The notes under the pieces are model-generated. The model had not been told where the DNA came from. It searched no databases and saw only the letters and a program-made list of their open reading frames with translations. From Actinomadura litoris (lineage in GTDB: Bacteria; Actinomycetota; Actinomycetes; Streptosporangiales; Streptosporangiaceae): a stretch of DNA of 64,000 nucleotides. The position numbers and the translations under genes are program-made. The stretch is taken from positions 124,001 to 188,000 of the forward strand of contig NZ_WOFH01000003.1 of assembly GCF_009733595.1 (NCBI RefSeq), in the 5' to 3' direction. Shown here piece by piece: positions 23,630 through 33,105 of this stretch (position 1 is the stretch's first letter; each line of letters starts with the position of its first letter).

Positions 23630-24478
23630 ATGGGGACGCGGCACAACGGCCCCGCCCCGCTGGAGATCATCGTCCCCGCCTACAACGAGGCCATCCGGCT
23701 TCCGGCGGGGCTGGGCCTGCTCAGTGAAAAGCTCGCCACGCTCCCGGCGAGCGCGCAGATCGTCGTCGTGGACAACGCCAGCACGGACGGGACGGCTGAG
23801 ATCGTCCGGTCCTGGCGCGGTCCGGTCCCCGTCCGGCTGCTCCGCTGCGAGCGGCGCGGCAAGGGGGCCGCGGTCCGCACCGGCCTACTGGCGACGTCCG
23901 CCCCGTACATCGGGTACATGGACGCCGATATGGCCACCGACCTCGCCGCACTCGACGCCGTGCTCGCCCTGCTCCGGCAGGGTCACCCGGTCGTCGTGGG
24001 CTCCCGGCGGCACGGCCGGTCGGTCGTGGAGGGCTACAAGCTGCCCGCGCGGCGGCTCGGCGCCCTCACCTTCAACCGCGTCGTCCGCGATCTCGCGGGC
24101 GGCATTCCCGACACCCAATGCGGGTTCAAGTTCTTCTCGGGCCCGCTCGGCCGCGCCGCCGCGGCCGACCTGCGAACCGCGGGATTCTCCTTCGACGTCG
24201 AGCTGCTCGCGCACTGCGTGCGGCGCGGCGTGACCGTGACCGACATCCCGGTGGTCTGGCGTGACCGCCCGGGATCGACGTTCTCGGTCCGGCGGCACTC
24301 GTTGCAGTGCGTGTTCGAACTGGCCCGCATTCGCTCGCGCGCCAGGCGACCCGCTAGGCGGCCTGTCCCGAGGCCACCTCGCGCCGTCGTCACCGAGCGG
24401 ACGGATCCGGACCTCTCGGAGGGACTCGTCCTGCCCGACGGCGGGCTGCCCTCCACCTCTGGCGCCGGACCGGGATGA
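23630..24478 (+). CDS. Family 2 glycosyltransferase (dolichyl/polyprenyl-phosphate sugar synthase-like)
   Basis: A 282-aa GT-A enzyme. LEIIVPAYNEAIRLPAGL starts the fold, and VVVDNASTDGTAEIV and YMDADMATDL carry the nucleotide and metal-binding acidic residues (DAD). TQCGFKFFSG is the DPMS/DPGS-type motif. It probably transfers a sugar from a nucleotide donor to polyprenyl phosphate, supplying the lipid-linked donor used by the GT-C enzymes next to it. The basic tail after residue 235 is likely disordered. ATG at 23630 lies 13 bp after the DUF2613 stop; the gene overlaps the next by ATGA. Confidence 0.88.
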   Translation: MGTRHNGPAPLEIIVPAYNEAIRLPAGLGLLSEKLATLPASAQIVVVDNASTDGTAEIVRSWRGPVPVRLLRCERRGKGAAVRTGLLATSAPYIGYMDADMATDLAALDAVLALLRQGHPVVVGSRRHGRSVVEGYKLPARRLGALTFNRVVRDLAGGIPDTQCGFKFFSGPLGRAAAADLRTAGFSFDVELLAHCVRRGVTVTDIPVVWRDRPGSTFSVRRHSLQCVFELARIRSRARRPARRPVPRPPRAVVTERTDPDLSEGLVLPDGGLPSTSGAGPG

Positions 24479-25836
24479 GCATCTGCTCGCATCCCGGTGA
24501 CACCTCGGTCGCGGGTCTGCGGCTGGCGGTCGTCAACTGGCGCGACCCGTGGCATCCCGCGGCCGGCGGGGCCGAGCGCTATGCGTGGCAGGTGGCGCGC
24601 GGTCTCGCCGGTCGTGGGGCCCATGTCCGGTACGTCACGAGTCGGGCGCCGGGCCGGCATCGCAGGGAACGGGTCGAGGACGTGGAACTCGTCCGACTCG
24701 GGGGACGGTTCACCGTCTATCCGCTCGTTCTCCTGTGGATGCTGGCCCGGCGTCGCTCGTTCGACGCGGTCGTGGACTGCCAGAACGGCATCCCGTTCTT
24801 CACGCCGTGGGCGCTGGGCCGCCGCGTCCCGGTGTTCTGCGTGATCCACCACGTGCACGACGCGCAGTTCGGCGTGTACTTCCGGTCCTGGCGCGTCTGG
24901 CTCGCCTGGCTCGGGCGTGCGCTGGAGGGCCCGGTGAGCCGCTGGACGTACCGGCGGCACGCGTACGTGGTCGTCTCGCCCTCGACGCTGCGCGCCGTCC
25001 GGGAAAGGCTGGCGTGGACGGGGCCCGTCTATGTGGTCCCCAACGGAATCCCCCGCGAGACCGGGTCCTTTCCTGTCGCGCCGGGGGAGGGCGGTGGGAC
25101 GGAGCTGGTCTGCGTGACGCGGCTCGTCCCGCACAAGCGGCTCGACCTGCTACTCGACCTCGCCGAGCGGATCGCGGAGCGCCGTCCCGGGCTCCGGGTC
25201 CATGTCATCGGGGACGGTCCGGAGGGCCCCGCGCTCGCCGCCGAGATCGCGTGGCGCGGCCTCGGCGGCACGGTGATCGCCCACGGCTATGTCGCCGAGG
25301 ACGCCAAGGCGGCCCTGGTCGCCCGCGCCGACCTGCACCTCAGCACGTCCGAGGGCGAGGGCTGGGGGCTCAGCGTGATCGAGGCCGCGGCGCTCGGCGT
25401 CCCGACCGTCGCGCGGAACGTGGACGGGCTCCGCGACGCCGTCCGCGACGGCGTCACCGGCTGGCTGACCGGCCCGTGCGAGCGGACGGACGAGGCCGTC
25501 GAACGCGCCCTCAAGGACCTGGACGACCCGTCCCGCCGGAAGGAGGTCGCCGAGGCCTGCCGGGCATGGGCGGCGGAGTTCGCCTGGTCGCGGACCACGG
25601 ACCGGATGGCGGCGCTGTTAGCCGCCGCCGTGCGCACGGGGACGTCCTCGACGAAGGACGACCGGGCGCACGTCGTGCACCGGTACGGTGACGAGCACCC
25701 GAGGGTGGTGGAGGGCCCGGTGCGCGACGAGCTCGTCGCGCTGCCGCACCGGACGCTCCGGACCGCGACCCCGACCGAGCGCCTCCTCGGACGCGCCGAA
25801 CCCGCCGCGCCGCCCGAGCGGCGGGTGCGCTCGTAG
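24475..25836 (+). CDS. Family 4 glycosyltransferase
   Basis: A 453-aa GT-B enzyme. NWRDPWHPAAGGAERYAWQVARGLAGRG is the N-terminal acceptor-side motif. VTRLVPHKRLDLLLDLAERI, VIGDGPEGPAL and the E-x7-E motif in STSEGEGWGLSVIEAAALGVPTV are donor-binding signatures of GT4 retaining transferases. The C-terminal 75 residues (RAHVVHRYGDEHPRVV...) extend beyond the family core and look unstructured. It is coupled to the GT2 by a 4-bp overlap and is followed 10 bp later by the AftD-like gene, so it belongs to the same glycan pathway. Donor and acceptor unknown. Confidence 0.88.
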   Translation: MSICSHPGDTSVAGLRLAVVNWRDPWHPAAGGAERYAWQVARGLAGRGAHVRYVTSRAPGRHRRERVEDVELVRLGGRFTVYPLVLLWMLARRRSFDAVVDCQNGIPFFTPWALGRRVPVFCVIHHVHDAQFGVYFRSWRVWLAWLGRALEGPVSRWTYRRHAYVVVSPSTLRAVRERLAWTGPVYVVPNGIPRETGSFPVAPGEGGGTELVCVTRLVPHKRLDLLLDLAERIAERRPGLRVHVIGDGPEGPALAAEIAWRGLGGTVIAHGYVAEDAKAALVARADLHLSTSEGEGWGLSVIEAAALGVPTVARNVDGLRDAVRDGVTGWLTGPCERTDEAVERALKDLDDPSRRKEVAEACRAWAAEFAWSRTTDRMAALLAAAVRTGTSSTKDDRAHVVHRYGDEHPRVVEGPVRDELVALPHRTLRTATPTERLLGRAEPAAPPERRVRS

Positions 25837-25846
25837 AGGGGGCGGG

Positions 25847-28800
25847 ATGGCGGTAAGAGAGGCGAACCCGCCGCGCGCGGAGACGTCGCCGCCCGCGCCC
25901 GCGGACGACGACCCGGCGGAACGGCTGCGCGAGCGGCTCCGCGTCCTCGCGTGCTGCCTGGCGCTGGCGGCGCTGTCGTTCGGCACCCGTCCCGGCGCGA
26001 TCCTCGCCGACACCAAGATCGACATGGCGCTGGACCCGGTCGGCTTCCTCGGCCGCGCGCTGCACCCCTGGGACCCCGAGCAGTTCGGCCAGCTCCAGAA
26101 CCAGGCGGTCGGCTACCTGTTCCCGATGGGCTCGTTCCACGCGCTCGGCGAGCTGGCCGGGCTGCCGCCGTGGATCACCCAGCGGGCATGGCTGGCGCTG
26201 CTGATGTGCCTGGCCTTCACCGGCGCCCGGCGCCTCGCCGGACGGCTCGGCCTCGGCACCCCGACGACGCGCCTGCTCGCCGCGCTCGCCTACACGCTGG
26301 CGCCGAACGGGCTCGCGACGCTCGGCCAGATCTCCTCGGAGTACATGCCGGTCGCGATGCTCCCGTGGATGGTGCTGCCGCTGGTCGCGGCGGCGTCGGG
26401 GGAGTGCGGACGGGTCCGCGCCGCCGCCCGGTCGGGGCTGGCGGTCGCGTGCTGCGGCGGCATCAACGCGACCGCGACCGTCGCCGTCCTGGTCGTGCCG
26501 TTCCTGTACGTGGTGACCCGGCCGCGCGGGTCGTCCCGTCCGAGGCTGCTCGCGTGGTGGTCGGGCGCGGTCGCGGCGGCGAGCGCGTGGTGGCTGGTCC
26601 CGCTGCTGCTCACGGGCCGGTACGGGTTCTCCTGGCTGCCCTACACCGAGCGGGCGTCCACGACGACCGGGCCGACGGGGCTGGTCAACGTGCTGCGCGG
26701 CGCCGAACGCTGGGTCAACTACCTGGTCGTGGACGGCCAGGTCTGGTGGCCGGTCGGGCACGGGCTCTCGATGGACCCGCTGCCGATCCTGTGCACGGGC
26801 GCGGTCGCGGCGCTCGGCCTCGCCGGGCTGCTCCACCGGCCGCTGCCCGAGCGGACTTTCCTGCTCCTCGTCCTGCTCACCGGCGTCGCGATCCTGTCGG
26901 CCGGTCATGCCGGTGACGTGCCGGGGCCGCTGGCGTCCTCGACCCGCGACCTGCTGGACGGCCCGCTCGGCCCGCTGCGCAACCTGCACAAGTTCGACGC
27001 GGTCGTGCGGCTGCCGCTGGCGCTCGGGCTCGCCGCCCTGCGCTTTCCCCGGGTGGCGCAGTTTCCCCGGGTCGCGCGGTGGCGGGGGCTGGTGAGCGCT
27101 CCGGCCGCGGCGTTCGTCGCGCTGGGCGGGGTCGGCGCGACGGCGCTCTCGCACGGGCTGTCCGGGCCGGGCGACTTCAAGGAGGCTCCCGGCTACTGGC
27201 GGGACGCGGCGGCCTGGCTGAACGCGCGCGCCGGGCACGAGGGCGTGCTGGCCCTGCCGGGCACGCCGTTCGGCGAGTACCTGTGGGGCCGTCCGATGGA
27301 CGACGTCATGCAGCCGCTCCTGGACGCGCGATGGGGCGTGCGGCAACTCGTCCCCGTCGGCTCGCCCGGATACACGCGTGTGCTGGACGCCGTCGACCGC
27401 CAGGCCCGCACGGGGCGGCCTTCCCCCGGGCTGGCCGCGTTCCTGGGACGGATGGGCGTCCGTTACGTCCTGGTCCGCAACGACCTGCGGCGGGAGACGC
27501 TGCGCGGCGCCGTGCCGTCGCGGCTGCACCAGGCACTGGACGGCTCGCCCGGCCTGCGGCGGGCCGCCGCGTTCGGCGGTCCGGTGGGCGGGGACCTCGT
27601 CGACGACGCCGTGTCCGCCGTGGACCAGCCGCGTCCGGCGCTGGAGGTCTACGAGGTCGCCACGCCCGGCATCGTGACGTTGGCGGACGCGTCCCGTCCG
27701 GTGCGGGTGTTCGGAGGTCCGGAGTCGCTGCTGCCGATGGCGGACGACGACGCTCTGCCGCGCGGGCCCGTGCTGATGAACGACGACGCGCCCGACCTGC
27801 GCGGGACGACGGTGGTCACCGACTCGCCCCGGTTGTCGCGCCGCGCTTACGGCGAGTTGCACCAGTCGTCGCCGACGCTGTCGGCGGCCCAGGGCCGCGA
27901 GGCGACCGACGTCCTGGACACCGGATGGGACCGCTACACCACTCACGCCGCTTACGGCGGCGGCGTCCGCGACGTCACGGCGTCCAGCTCGCTCGGGGGT
28001 GACGACGTGATCCCGCAGGCCCGCGAACCGGGATCGGTCCCGTTCGCGGCGCTCGACGGCGACCCGGCGACGGCGTGGCGGACCGGCGGCTGGGACGGCC
28101 CGGTCGGCCAGTGGCTCCGCGTCGACTTCGACGGGCCCCGGGAGGTGGGGTCGCTGACGGCCGCGTTCGTCGGCTCGGGGCCGCCGGTCGCGCGGGTCGC
28201 GGTCGAGACCGAGCGGGGGGCGGTGGAGCAGGCCGTCGGCGGTGGCCAGGGGCTTCGCGTGCCGGACGGGCCGACCCGCTGGGTGCGGCTGCGGATCACC
28301 GGGCTCGCGTTCGCGGCCGTCGCGCCCGCGCTCACCAGCGCCGGTGTCTCCGAGCTGTCGATCGGCGGCCTGGAACCGGCCCGCTCGTTCACGCTGCCCG
28401 CGCCCGCCGGGGCCGCCGCCTACGTGATGGGCCGGGCGCCGGACGCCGCGTCCGCCTGCATGAAGGGCAGCCTGCGGTGGGTGTGCTCGCCGTCCCTGAG
28501 CGCCGGGGACGAGGAGGGAACGGGCTTCGACCGGACGTTCGTCTCCGCGACACCCCGCCCCGTGCCGCTCACCGGGACGGCCGTGCTCACCGACCGGCGC
28601 CTCATCGACCGCTACACGGCGCCCAAGGGGCGGACGGTCGTCACCGCGAGTTCGGCCCTGTCCGCTCACCCCGCCGACCAGGCGCGCTCGGCGTTCGACG
28701 GCGACCCCGCGACGGCGTGGATCTCCGGCGAGCGGGACCGGGCGCCGGAGCTGACCGTCCGGTGGAAGGGACGCAGGCGGGTCTCGGCGGTGACGGTCAC

Positions 28801-30169
28801 GCGCCCGCCGGGCGCGTCGGGGCCGGTCCGGGTGCGGGTCGAGGGAGGAGGCGGCGAGACGCGCGAGGTCCTGTCGGACGCGGCGGGCAGGCTGACGTTC
28901 GCGCCCCTGACCACCGACCGCCTCACGCTCGCCTTCCGCAGGGACCGGCGCCTCCAGCCGGTGCAGATCACCGACCTGGCCGTGCCGGGCGTGCGGCCGC
29001 TCGGCGGTGCCGCCGCGTCCCCGCTGGCGCTGCCGTGCGGCTCCGGGCCGGAGGTGAGGCTCGGCGGCGCGGGGGCGCAGGCGGGCGTGGCGACCAAGGC
29101 GACCGGCAGGCTCGGTGACCTGCTGACGGGCCGCCCGCTGCGGTTCACGGCCTGCGGACGGCCGCGCCTGGTCGCCGGGCCGAACCGCCTGACGGTCGCG
29201 CCGCTCGGGCCTTTCCGCGTGGACACCGTCACCGTGGGAGGCGACACCGTGGGCGGCGACACCGTGGGAGGCGCCGCCGCCGGCGAGGCCGCGCCGCGTC
29301 CGGTCGCGGTGCGGAGCTGGGGCCCCGGCTCCCGGACGGTCGAGGTCGCCGCCGCCGAACGCTCGTTCCTCACCGTCAACGAGAACTTCAACGCCGGATG
29401 GCAGGCGACCATCGGCGGCACGGAACTGCGGCCGGTCCGGCTGGACGGATGGAAACAGGGCTGGCTGGTGCCCGCCGGGACGAGGGGCACCGTCCGGCTC
29501 ACCTACGGACCCGACCGCGCACAGCGCGCCGCGATCGTCGCCGGCCTGGGCGTGCTCGCCCTGCTGGTGCTGGTCGCGGCGTCGCCGGGCGGGCGGCGCG
29601 ACCCGGTCGCGGGTGCCACCGGGACGGGCTGGCCCGCGTGGGCCGCGATCGGGCTCGCCGCCGCGCTCGGCCTCTGGATCGCCGGACCGGCCGGGCTCGC
29701 CGTCGCCGCCGCGTCCGCCGCCGCATGCGGGTGGGCCCGCACCCGCGGCTCCCGCCCCGCCCGCGCCCTGGCCTCACCCTGGGCGATCGCCGTCCCCATG
29801 CTCGCCGGGACGGCCTGCCTCGCCGCCGGGGCCTGGCTGAACCGGCTCGGCAACCCGGGCGCTCCGTCCGGCGTGCTCGGCGACGTCGCGCCGCAACTGC
29901 TCGGCGTCGCCGTCGCCGGACGCCTCGCCGCCGAACTGTGGCGGCCCCGCCCGTCCGGCGGCCGGATCGAACTCAGCTGGACGGCGCCGGTGCCGACCGC
30001 TCCCGATCACGACGAGGAACGCGGCGCATCCCCAGCCTCCGCACCGGCTCCTCCACCAGGTACAGGCTCAGCGTCGCCGCCGCGATGGCCGCCGCCGCCA
30101 TCAGCGGCAGGTCCGTGGCCACCTCCCCCCGGAACAGCCGGTCCGTCCCCTCGTACCAGCCCACGATGA
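25847..30169 (+). CDS. AftD-like alpha-(1->3)-arabinofuranosyltransferase (DUF3367)
   Basis: A 1440-aa membrane enzyme. The N-terminal GT-C domain contains the characteristic DTKIDMALDPVGFLGRAL and WDPEQFGQLQNQAVGYLFPMG with the catalytic-loop Asp near residue 54; membrane segments run to about 420. Two discoidin/F5-8C-like carbohydrate-binding domains follow (SVPFAALDGDPATAWRTG about 715-830; ARSAFDGDPATAWIS about 930-1040), then C-terminal membrane helices (about 1220-1365). Mycobacterial AftD branches arabinan with decaprenyl-phosphoarabinose. The last 65 residues are a Pro-rich run antisense to the acyltransferase and may not be part of the ancestral protein. ATG at 25847 follows a GAGGGGGCGGG site. 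Confidence 0.92.
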   Translation: MAVREANPPRAETSPPAPADDDPAERLRERLRVLACCLALAALSFGTRPGAILADTKIDMALDPVGFLGRALHPWDPEQFGQLQNQAVGYLFPMGSFHALGELAGLPPWITQRAWLALLMCLAFTGARRLAGRLGLGTPTTRLLAALAYTLAPNGLATLGQISSEYMPVAMLPWMVLPLVAAASGECGRVRAAARSGLAVACCGGINATATVAVLVVPFLYVVTRPRGSSRPRLLAWWSGAVAAASAWWLVPLLLTGRYGFSWLPYTERASTTTGPTGLVNVLRGAERWVNYLVVDGQVWWPVGHGLSMDPLPILCTGAVAALGLAGLLHRPLPERTFLLLVLLTGVAILSAGHAGDVPGPLASSTRDLLDGPLGPLRNLHKFDAVVRLPLALGLAALRFPRVAQFPRVARWRGLVSAPAAAFVALGGVGATALSHGLSGPGDFKEAPGYWRDAAAWLNARAGHEGVLALPGTPFGEYLWGRPMDDVMQPLLDARWGVRQLVPVGSPGYTRVLDAVDRQARTGRPSPGLAAFLGRMGVRYVLVRNDLRRETLRGAVPSRLHQALDGSPGLRRAAAFGGPVGGDLVDDAVSAVDQPRPALEVYEVATPGIVTLADASRPVRVFGGPESLLPMADDDALPRGPVLMNDDAPDLRGTTVVTDSPRLSRRAYGELHQSSPTLSAAQGREATDVLDTGWDRYTTHAAYGGGVRDVTASSSLGGDDVIPQAREPGSVPFAALDGDPATAWRTGGWDGPVGQWLRVDFDGPREVGSLTAAFVGSGPPVARVAVETERGAVEQAVGGGQGLRVPDGPTRWVRLRITGLAFAAVAPALTSAGVSELSIGGLEPARSFTLPAPAGAAAYVMGRAPDAASACMKGSLRWVCSPSLSAGDEEGTGFDRTFVSATPRPVPLTGTAVLTDRRLIDRYTAPKGRTVVTASSALSAHPADQARSAFDGDPATAWISGERDRAPELTVRWKGRRRVSAVTVTRPPGASGPVRVRVEGGGGETREVLSDAAGRLTFAPLTTDRLTLAFRRDRRLQPVQITDLAVPGVRPLGGAAASPLALPCGSGPEVRLGGAGAQAGVATKATGRLGDLLTGRPLRFTACGRPRLVAGPNRLTVAPLGPFRVDTVTVGGDTVGGDTVGGAAAGEAAPRPVAVRSWGPGSRTVEVAAAERSFLTVNENFNAGWQATIGGTELRPVRLDGWKQGWLVPAGTRGTVRLTYGPDRAQRAAIVAGLGVLALLVLVAASPGGRRDPVAGATGTGWPAWAAIGLAAALGLWIAGPAGLAVAAASAAACGWARTRGSRPARALASPWAIAVPMLAGTACLAAGAWLNRLGNPGAPSGVLGDVAPQLLGVAVAGRLAAELWRPRPSGGRIELSWTAPVPTAPDHDEERGASPASAPAPPPGTGSASPPRWPPPPSAAGPWPPPPGTAGPSPRTSPR
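29231..29275 (+). repeat. 15-bp minisatellite in the AftD-like gene
   Basis: Three tandem copies of ACCGTGGGAGGCGAC (29231-29245, 29246-29260, 29261-29275; the second and third each have one or two changes) encode TVGGD-TVGGD-TVGGA. The period is a multiple of three, so copy changes keep the frame. Confidence 0.88.
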
Positions 30170-31196
30170 TCAGCATCTGCCACAGGAACACGCCGTAGGA
30201 GATCCGGCCGAGGAACCGGGCGACCGGGTTGCCGAGGACCGCCTCCAGCCCCGGATGGCCGGGCGGCGCGAGCGCGACCGGCGCGACCAGCGCCGCCGCG
30301 CACAGCCCGCTCAGGACCAGGTCGAGCAGCGACGTCCAGAGCACGTCGGGCGTCTGGAGGTCGATGGGGCCGGTCACTGGAGTGGAGACGATGACGTAGA
30401 GCATCGCCGCCGCCGTCCAGCAGGCGATCCACGAGTCCGCGACGGCGCGGCAGAGCGCGGCCACCGGGCGCCGCTCGTCCAGCCGCGCCCAGACCGTGAC
30501 GACCGCGAGCGCCATCCCGATCGCGAACCACGCGAAGTAGCGGGGGAGCCACAGCCCCATTTGCGAATGCGTGCCAGATGCGAACACCAGGGCGGTGAAG
30601 GGCGCCGACAGCGCCGCGTACACGCCGATCGCGCACAGCAGCCGCCGGGCCCGCGCCCCGACGTCGTCCGCCGGTCCGCGCCGCGCGTACCAGCCGAGCA
30701 GCGCCGCCGTCGGGGGCAGCAGCAGATACCAGGCGACCTCGACCGCGAGGCTCCACACCTGCCCGAGATGCGCGGGCCCGAGGTCGCCGTTCCACCAGTG
30801 ATTCGGGAGATAGGTCTGGGTAAGCGTGAGAAGCGCGCCCCAGGTAACGGGATCGCCGATATGCCCGCGCCCGGCCGTGACCATATAAACGATGACCAGG
30901 GCCCAGTAGGCGGGCAGAATCCGCAGCGCGCGCTTACGGAAATAGACGCCCGCCTTTGGCGTGGAACCGCCCAGGGCGGCGGCGGCCCAGGGGCGGTAGA
31001 GCAGCAGTCCCGACAGCGTGAAGAAGATCGGGACCCCGATCTGCCCGCCGTTGTAGAGCCAACCCGTCCCGGACGGATTCAGGAGCGCGCCCGCCGAACT
31101 CGCCACATGGAACACCAGGACGGCCAGCGCGGCGACCGCCCGAAGCCCGTCCAAGGTGTTCTGGTGCCCCGACACCGGCGGCGCCCCGGCCTTCAT
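29973..31196 (-). CDS. Acyltransferase 3 family membrane protein (OafA/YrhL-like)
   Basis: A 407-aa protein. LDGLRAVAALAVLVFHVASS is the N-terminal helix with the conserved arginine and catalytic-type histidine. About ten membrane segments follow, and YLVEEPVRRL is the C-terminal family signature. Such enzymes O-acylate extracytoplasmic sugars, so it may decorate the glycan made by this locus. The ATG at 31196 overlaps the methyltransferase stop (31193), so the two minus-strand genes are coupled. Its last 197 bases lie under the 3' end of the AftD-like frame. The longer upstream reading to 31346 lies inside the methyltransferase and is not used. Confidence 0.9.
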   Translation of the reverse strand: MKAGAPPVSGHQNTLDGLRAVAALAVLVFHVASSAGALLNPSGTGWLYNGGQIGVPIFFTLSGLLLYRPWAAAALGGSTPKAGVYFRKRALRILPAYWALVIVYMVTAGRGHIGDPVTWGALLTLTQTYLPNHWWNGDLGPAHLGQVWSLAVEVAWYLLLPPTAALLGWYARRGPADDVGARARRLLCAIGVYAALSAPFTALVFASGTHSQMGLWLPRYFAWFAIGMALAVVTVWARLDERRPVAALCRAVADSWIACWTAAAMLYVIVSTPVTGPIDLQTPDVLWTSLLDLVLSGLCAAALVAPVALAPPGHPGLEAVLGNPVARFLGRISYGVFLWQMLIIVGWYEGTDRLFRGEVATDLPLMAAAAIAAATLSLYLVEEPVRRLGMRRVPRRDRERSAPAPSS

Positions 31197-31954
31197 ATCC
31201 CGACGCCCCTCTTGCGCAGAACCAGGACGAGATTCCATGTCGCGACCTCCCGCAGACCCGGGACCCGCACGACGCCCTCCGCCCAACGCGGGTGGTAGCG
31301 CGGCACGGCGTCCAGGACGCGGACGTCCTCCCGCGCACGGGCCCACGCCAGCGCCGCCGACACCGACACGGGATGCAGGCTGTGGCCGAACCGGTTCTTG
31401 GGCGGACGCCCCGTCCGGCGCTCGTACCTGCGTGCCGCCCGGTCGCCGCCCAGATAATGCCAGGGCGACGTCTCATGCCCGCCCCACGGCGACAGCCAAT
31501 TGGTGAACGACAGGAAGACCGTGCCGCCCGGCCGTGTCACCCGCACCATTTCCGCCGCCATTCGCCACGGGCCGGGAACATGCTCCAGCACATTGGACGA
31601 GAAGCAGACGTCGGCGCTGCCCGTCCTGAACGGAAGGGCGAGGGCGCTCGCGACCAGAGAACCCGCGCCGGGTGTCCCGTGCGCGGTCATCTCGGCCACA
31701 TCGTGGTCGATTCCCACGCACCGCGCACCGGCCGCCGTCAACGCGCGCGCGAAGAACCCGGAACCCGTGCCCACGTCGATGACGGTGGCGCCGTCCAGAT
31801 CGGTGTACATGCTCAGTTGCGCGACGGTGTCGCGGGCCATCAACGCGTAGAAGGATTCCGGGTCCCGCTGCTCGTGCCGGAACGCGGTCAACAACCGCAC
31901 CGACCGCGCCAGCGTGGCCCGATGCCGCTGCGACGCGGGGGACGCCGATGCCAT
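31193..31954 (-). CDS. SAM-dependent class I methyltransferase
   Basis: A 253-aa enzyme with motif I VIDVGTGSGFFARAL, motif II acidic residue in CVGIDHD, and SSNVLEHVPGPWRMAAEMVRVTRPGGTVFLSF, the typical region of Methyltransf_11/UbiE-like enzymes. The C-terminal half contains aromatic patches (WGGHETSPWHYLGG) as in sugar or lipid methyltransferases of envelope loci. The start at 31954 has GAGGTG upstream. It is coupled to the acyltransferase, so both probably modify the same glycan or glycolipid. Confidence 0.88.
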   Translation of the reverse strand: MASASPASQRHRATLARSVRLLTAFRHEQRDPESFYALMARDTVAQLSMYTDLDGATVIDVGTGSGFFARALTAAGARCVGIDHDVAEMTAHGTPGAGSLVASALALPFRTGSADVCFSSNVLEHVPGPWRMAAEMVRVTRPGGTVFLSFTNWLSPWGGHETSPWHYLGGDRAARRYERRTGRPPKNRFGHSLHPVSVSAALAWARAREDVRVLDAVPRYHPRWAEGVVRVPGLREVATWNLVLVLRKRGVGI

Positions 31955-32111
31955 GGGGCACCTCACGGGGACTCTGGGCGTGGACGTACGGCGGAGCCTA
32001 TCCGCCCGGATCCCCGCCGGACAGAACACTGCCTGACGACCTGACGGGTCCGGTAACCTACCCGCTGCCGCCGGACGCGGCGCCCGGCGGCGGCGTCCTC
32101 CGGAGGTGCGC

Positions 32112-33101
32112 ATGCGGCGGTCCGTCGGCTTGGTCCTGGTGGCCGTGGGCGCGTTCTTCCTCACGCTCGCGCCCCTCGTCCGCTACTACGTGGCCGACCG
32201 GGTGGCGGTCGCGCCGCTGAACCGGTACGAGACGACGCGGTTAGAGGCGTCCAACGCCGCCTACTTCGACGGCGCGACGCTGAAGCTGCGCAACGGAGTC
32301 TCGCTCGTCGCGATCAACACGATCCGCGGTGACGTCCGCGCCAACGGCGGCGACGACCGCATCGCCGTCTGGGACTCCACCACCAACATCTACGACAGCG
32401 CCGCCCCCGGCAGGCCCGTCCAACTCCAGGGCCACCGGATCGCCTTCGACCGCCGGACCGCCCGCCTCGTCAACTGCTGCGGCGCCAACGCCGACGGCGA
32501 CAACACCGTCCGGATGTCGGGCTACGGGCTGCTGTTCCCGCGCACCGGCGTCCACCGGCGCGACTACCCGTTCTTCGACATGGCGACCAAGCGGCCGGCG
32601 CCGATGCGCTTCAACGGGGTCGAGGAGGTGCGGGGCCTCACCGCCTACCGCTTCACCCAGCACGTCCCGCTCACCAGGACGGCCGCGCTCGACACCAAGG
32701 TCCCCGCCAGGCTGCTCGGCCTGGCCGGCGCCGACCGGGAGGTCGACCGCTACACCGAGGCGTACAACACGGTCTGGGTCGACCCCCGGACGGGCATCCC
32801 GGTCAAGCACCGCGAGAACGTCCGCGCCACCGTCCAGACCCCGGACGGCAAGGGCCGGATGGTCGTGACGCAGGCCGACTTCGTCACCGTCCCGCGGGAC
32901 CAGCGGGCCCTCGTCGACACGGCCGACGCGACCGCGATCCGCGTCGCCCTCGTGCGCGCCTACGTCCCGGCCGGTGCCGTCGTGCTCGGGCTCGTCCTGC
33001 TCCTCGTCGGCGGCTACTTCGGCCTGGTCCGCGGCGAGCCGTCCGCGCCCACGGCGTCCCGCCGTCCGGACGGCAGGTTCGGCGCGGCGGCCCGCGCCTA
33101 G
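32112..33101 (+). CDS. DUF3068 family membrane-anchored protein
   Basis: A 329-aa protein with an N-terminal membrane segment (GLVLVAVGAFFLTLAPLVRYYV). The extracytoplasmic beta-rich domain contains YRFTQHVPLT and NTVWVDPRTGIPVKHREN, and a C-terminal membrane helix (AGAVVLGLVLLLVGGYFGLV) follows. This matches DUF3068, sometimes named PorA-like. It is probably a surface or envelope protein linked to the preceding glycan genes. GGAGG lies six bases before the ATG at 32112, deciding against the GTG at 32106. A Cys pair (NCCGAN) is present. Confidence 0.85.
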   Translation: MRRSVGLVLVAVGAFFLTLAPLVRYYVADRVAVAPLNRYETTRLEASNAAYFDGATLKLRNGVSLVAINTIRGDVRANGGDDRIAVWDSTTNIYDSAAPGRPVQLQGHRIAFDRRTARLVNCCGANADGDNTVRMSGYGLLFPRTGVHRRDYPFFDMATKRPAPMRFNGVEEVRGLTAYRFTQHVPLTRTAALDTKVPARLLGLAGADREVDRYTEAYNTVWVDPRTGIPVKHRENVRATVQTPDGKGRMVVTQADFVTVPRDQRALVDTADATAIRVALVRAYVPAGAVVLGLVLLLVGGYFGLVRGEPSAPTASRRPDGRFGAAARA

Positions 33102-33105
33102 CGGG

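Noticed and set aside
25511..28669. 1052-codon minus-strand frame opposite the AftD-like gene
   Set aside because: Composition artefact; the AftD signatures on the plus strand settle the coding strand.
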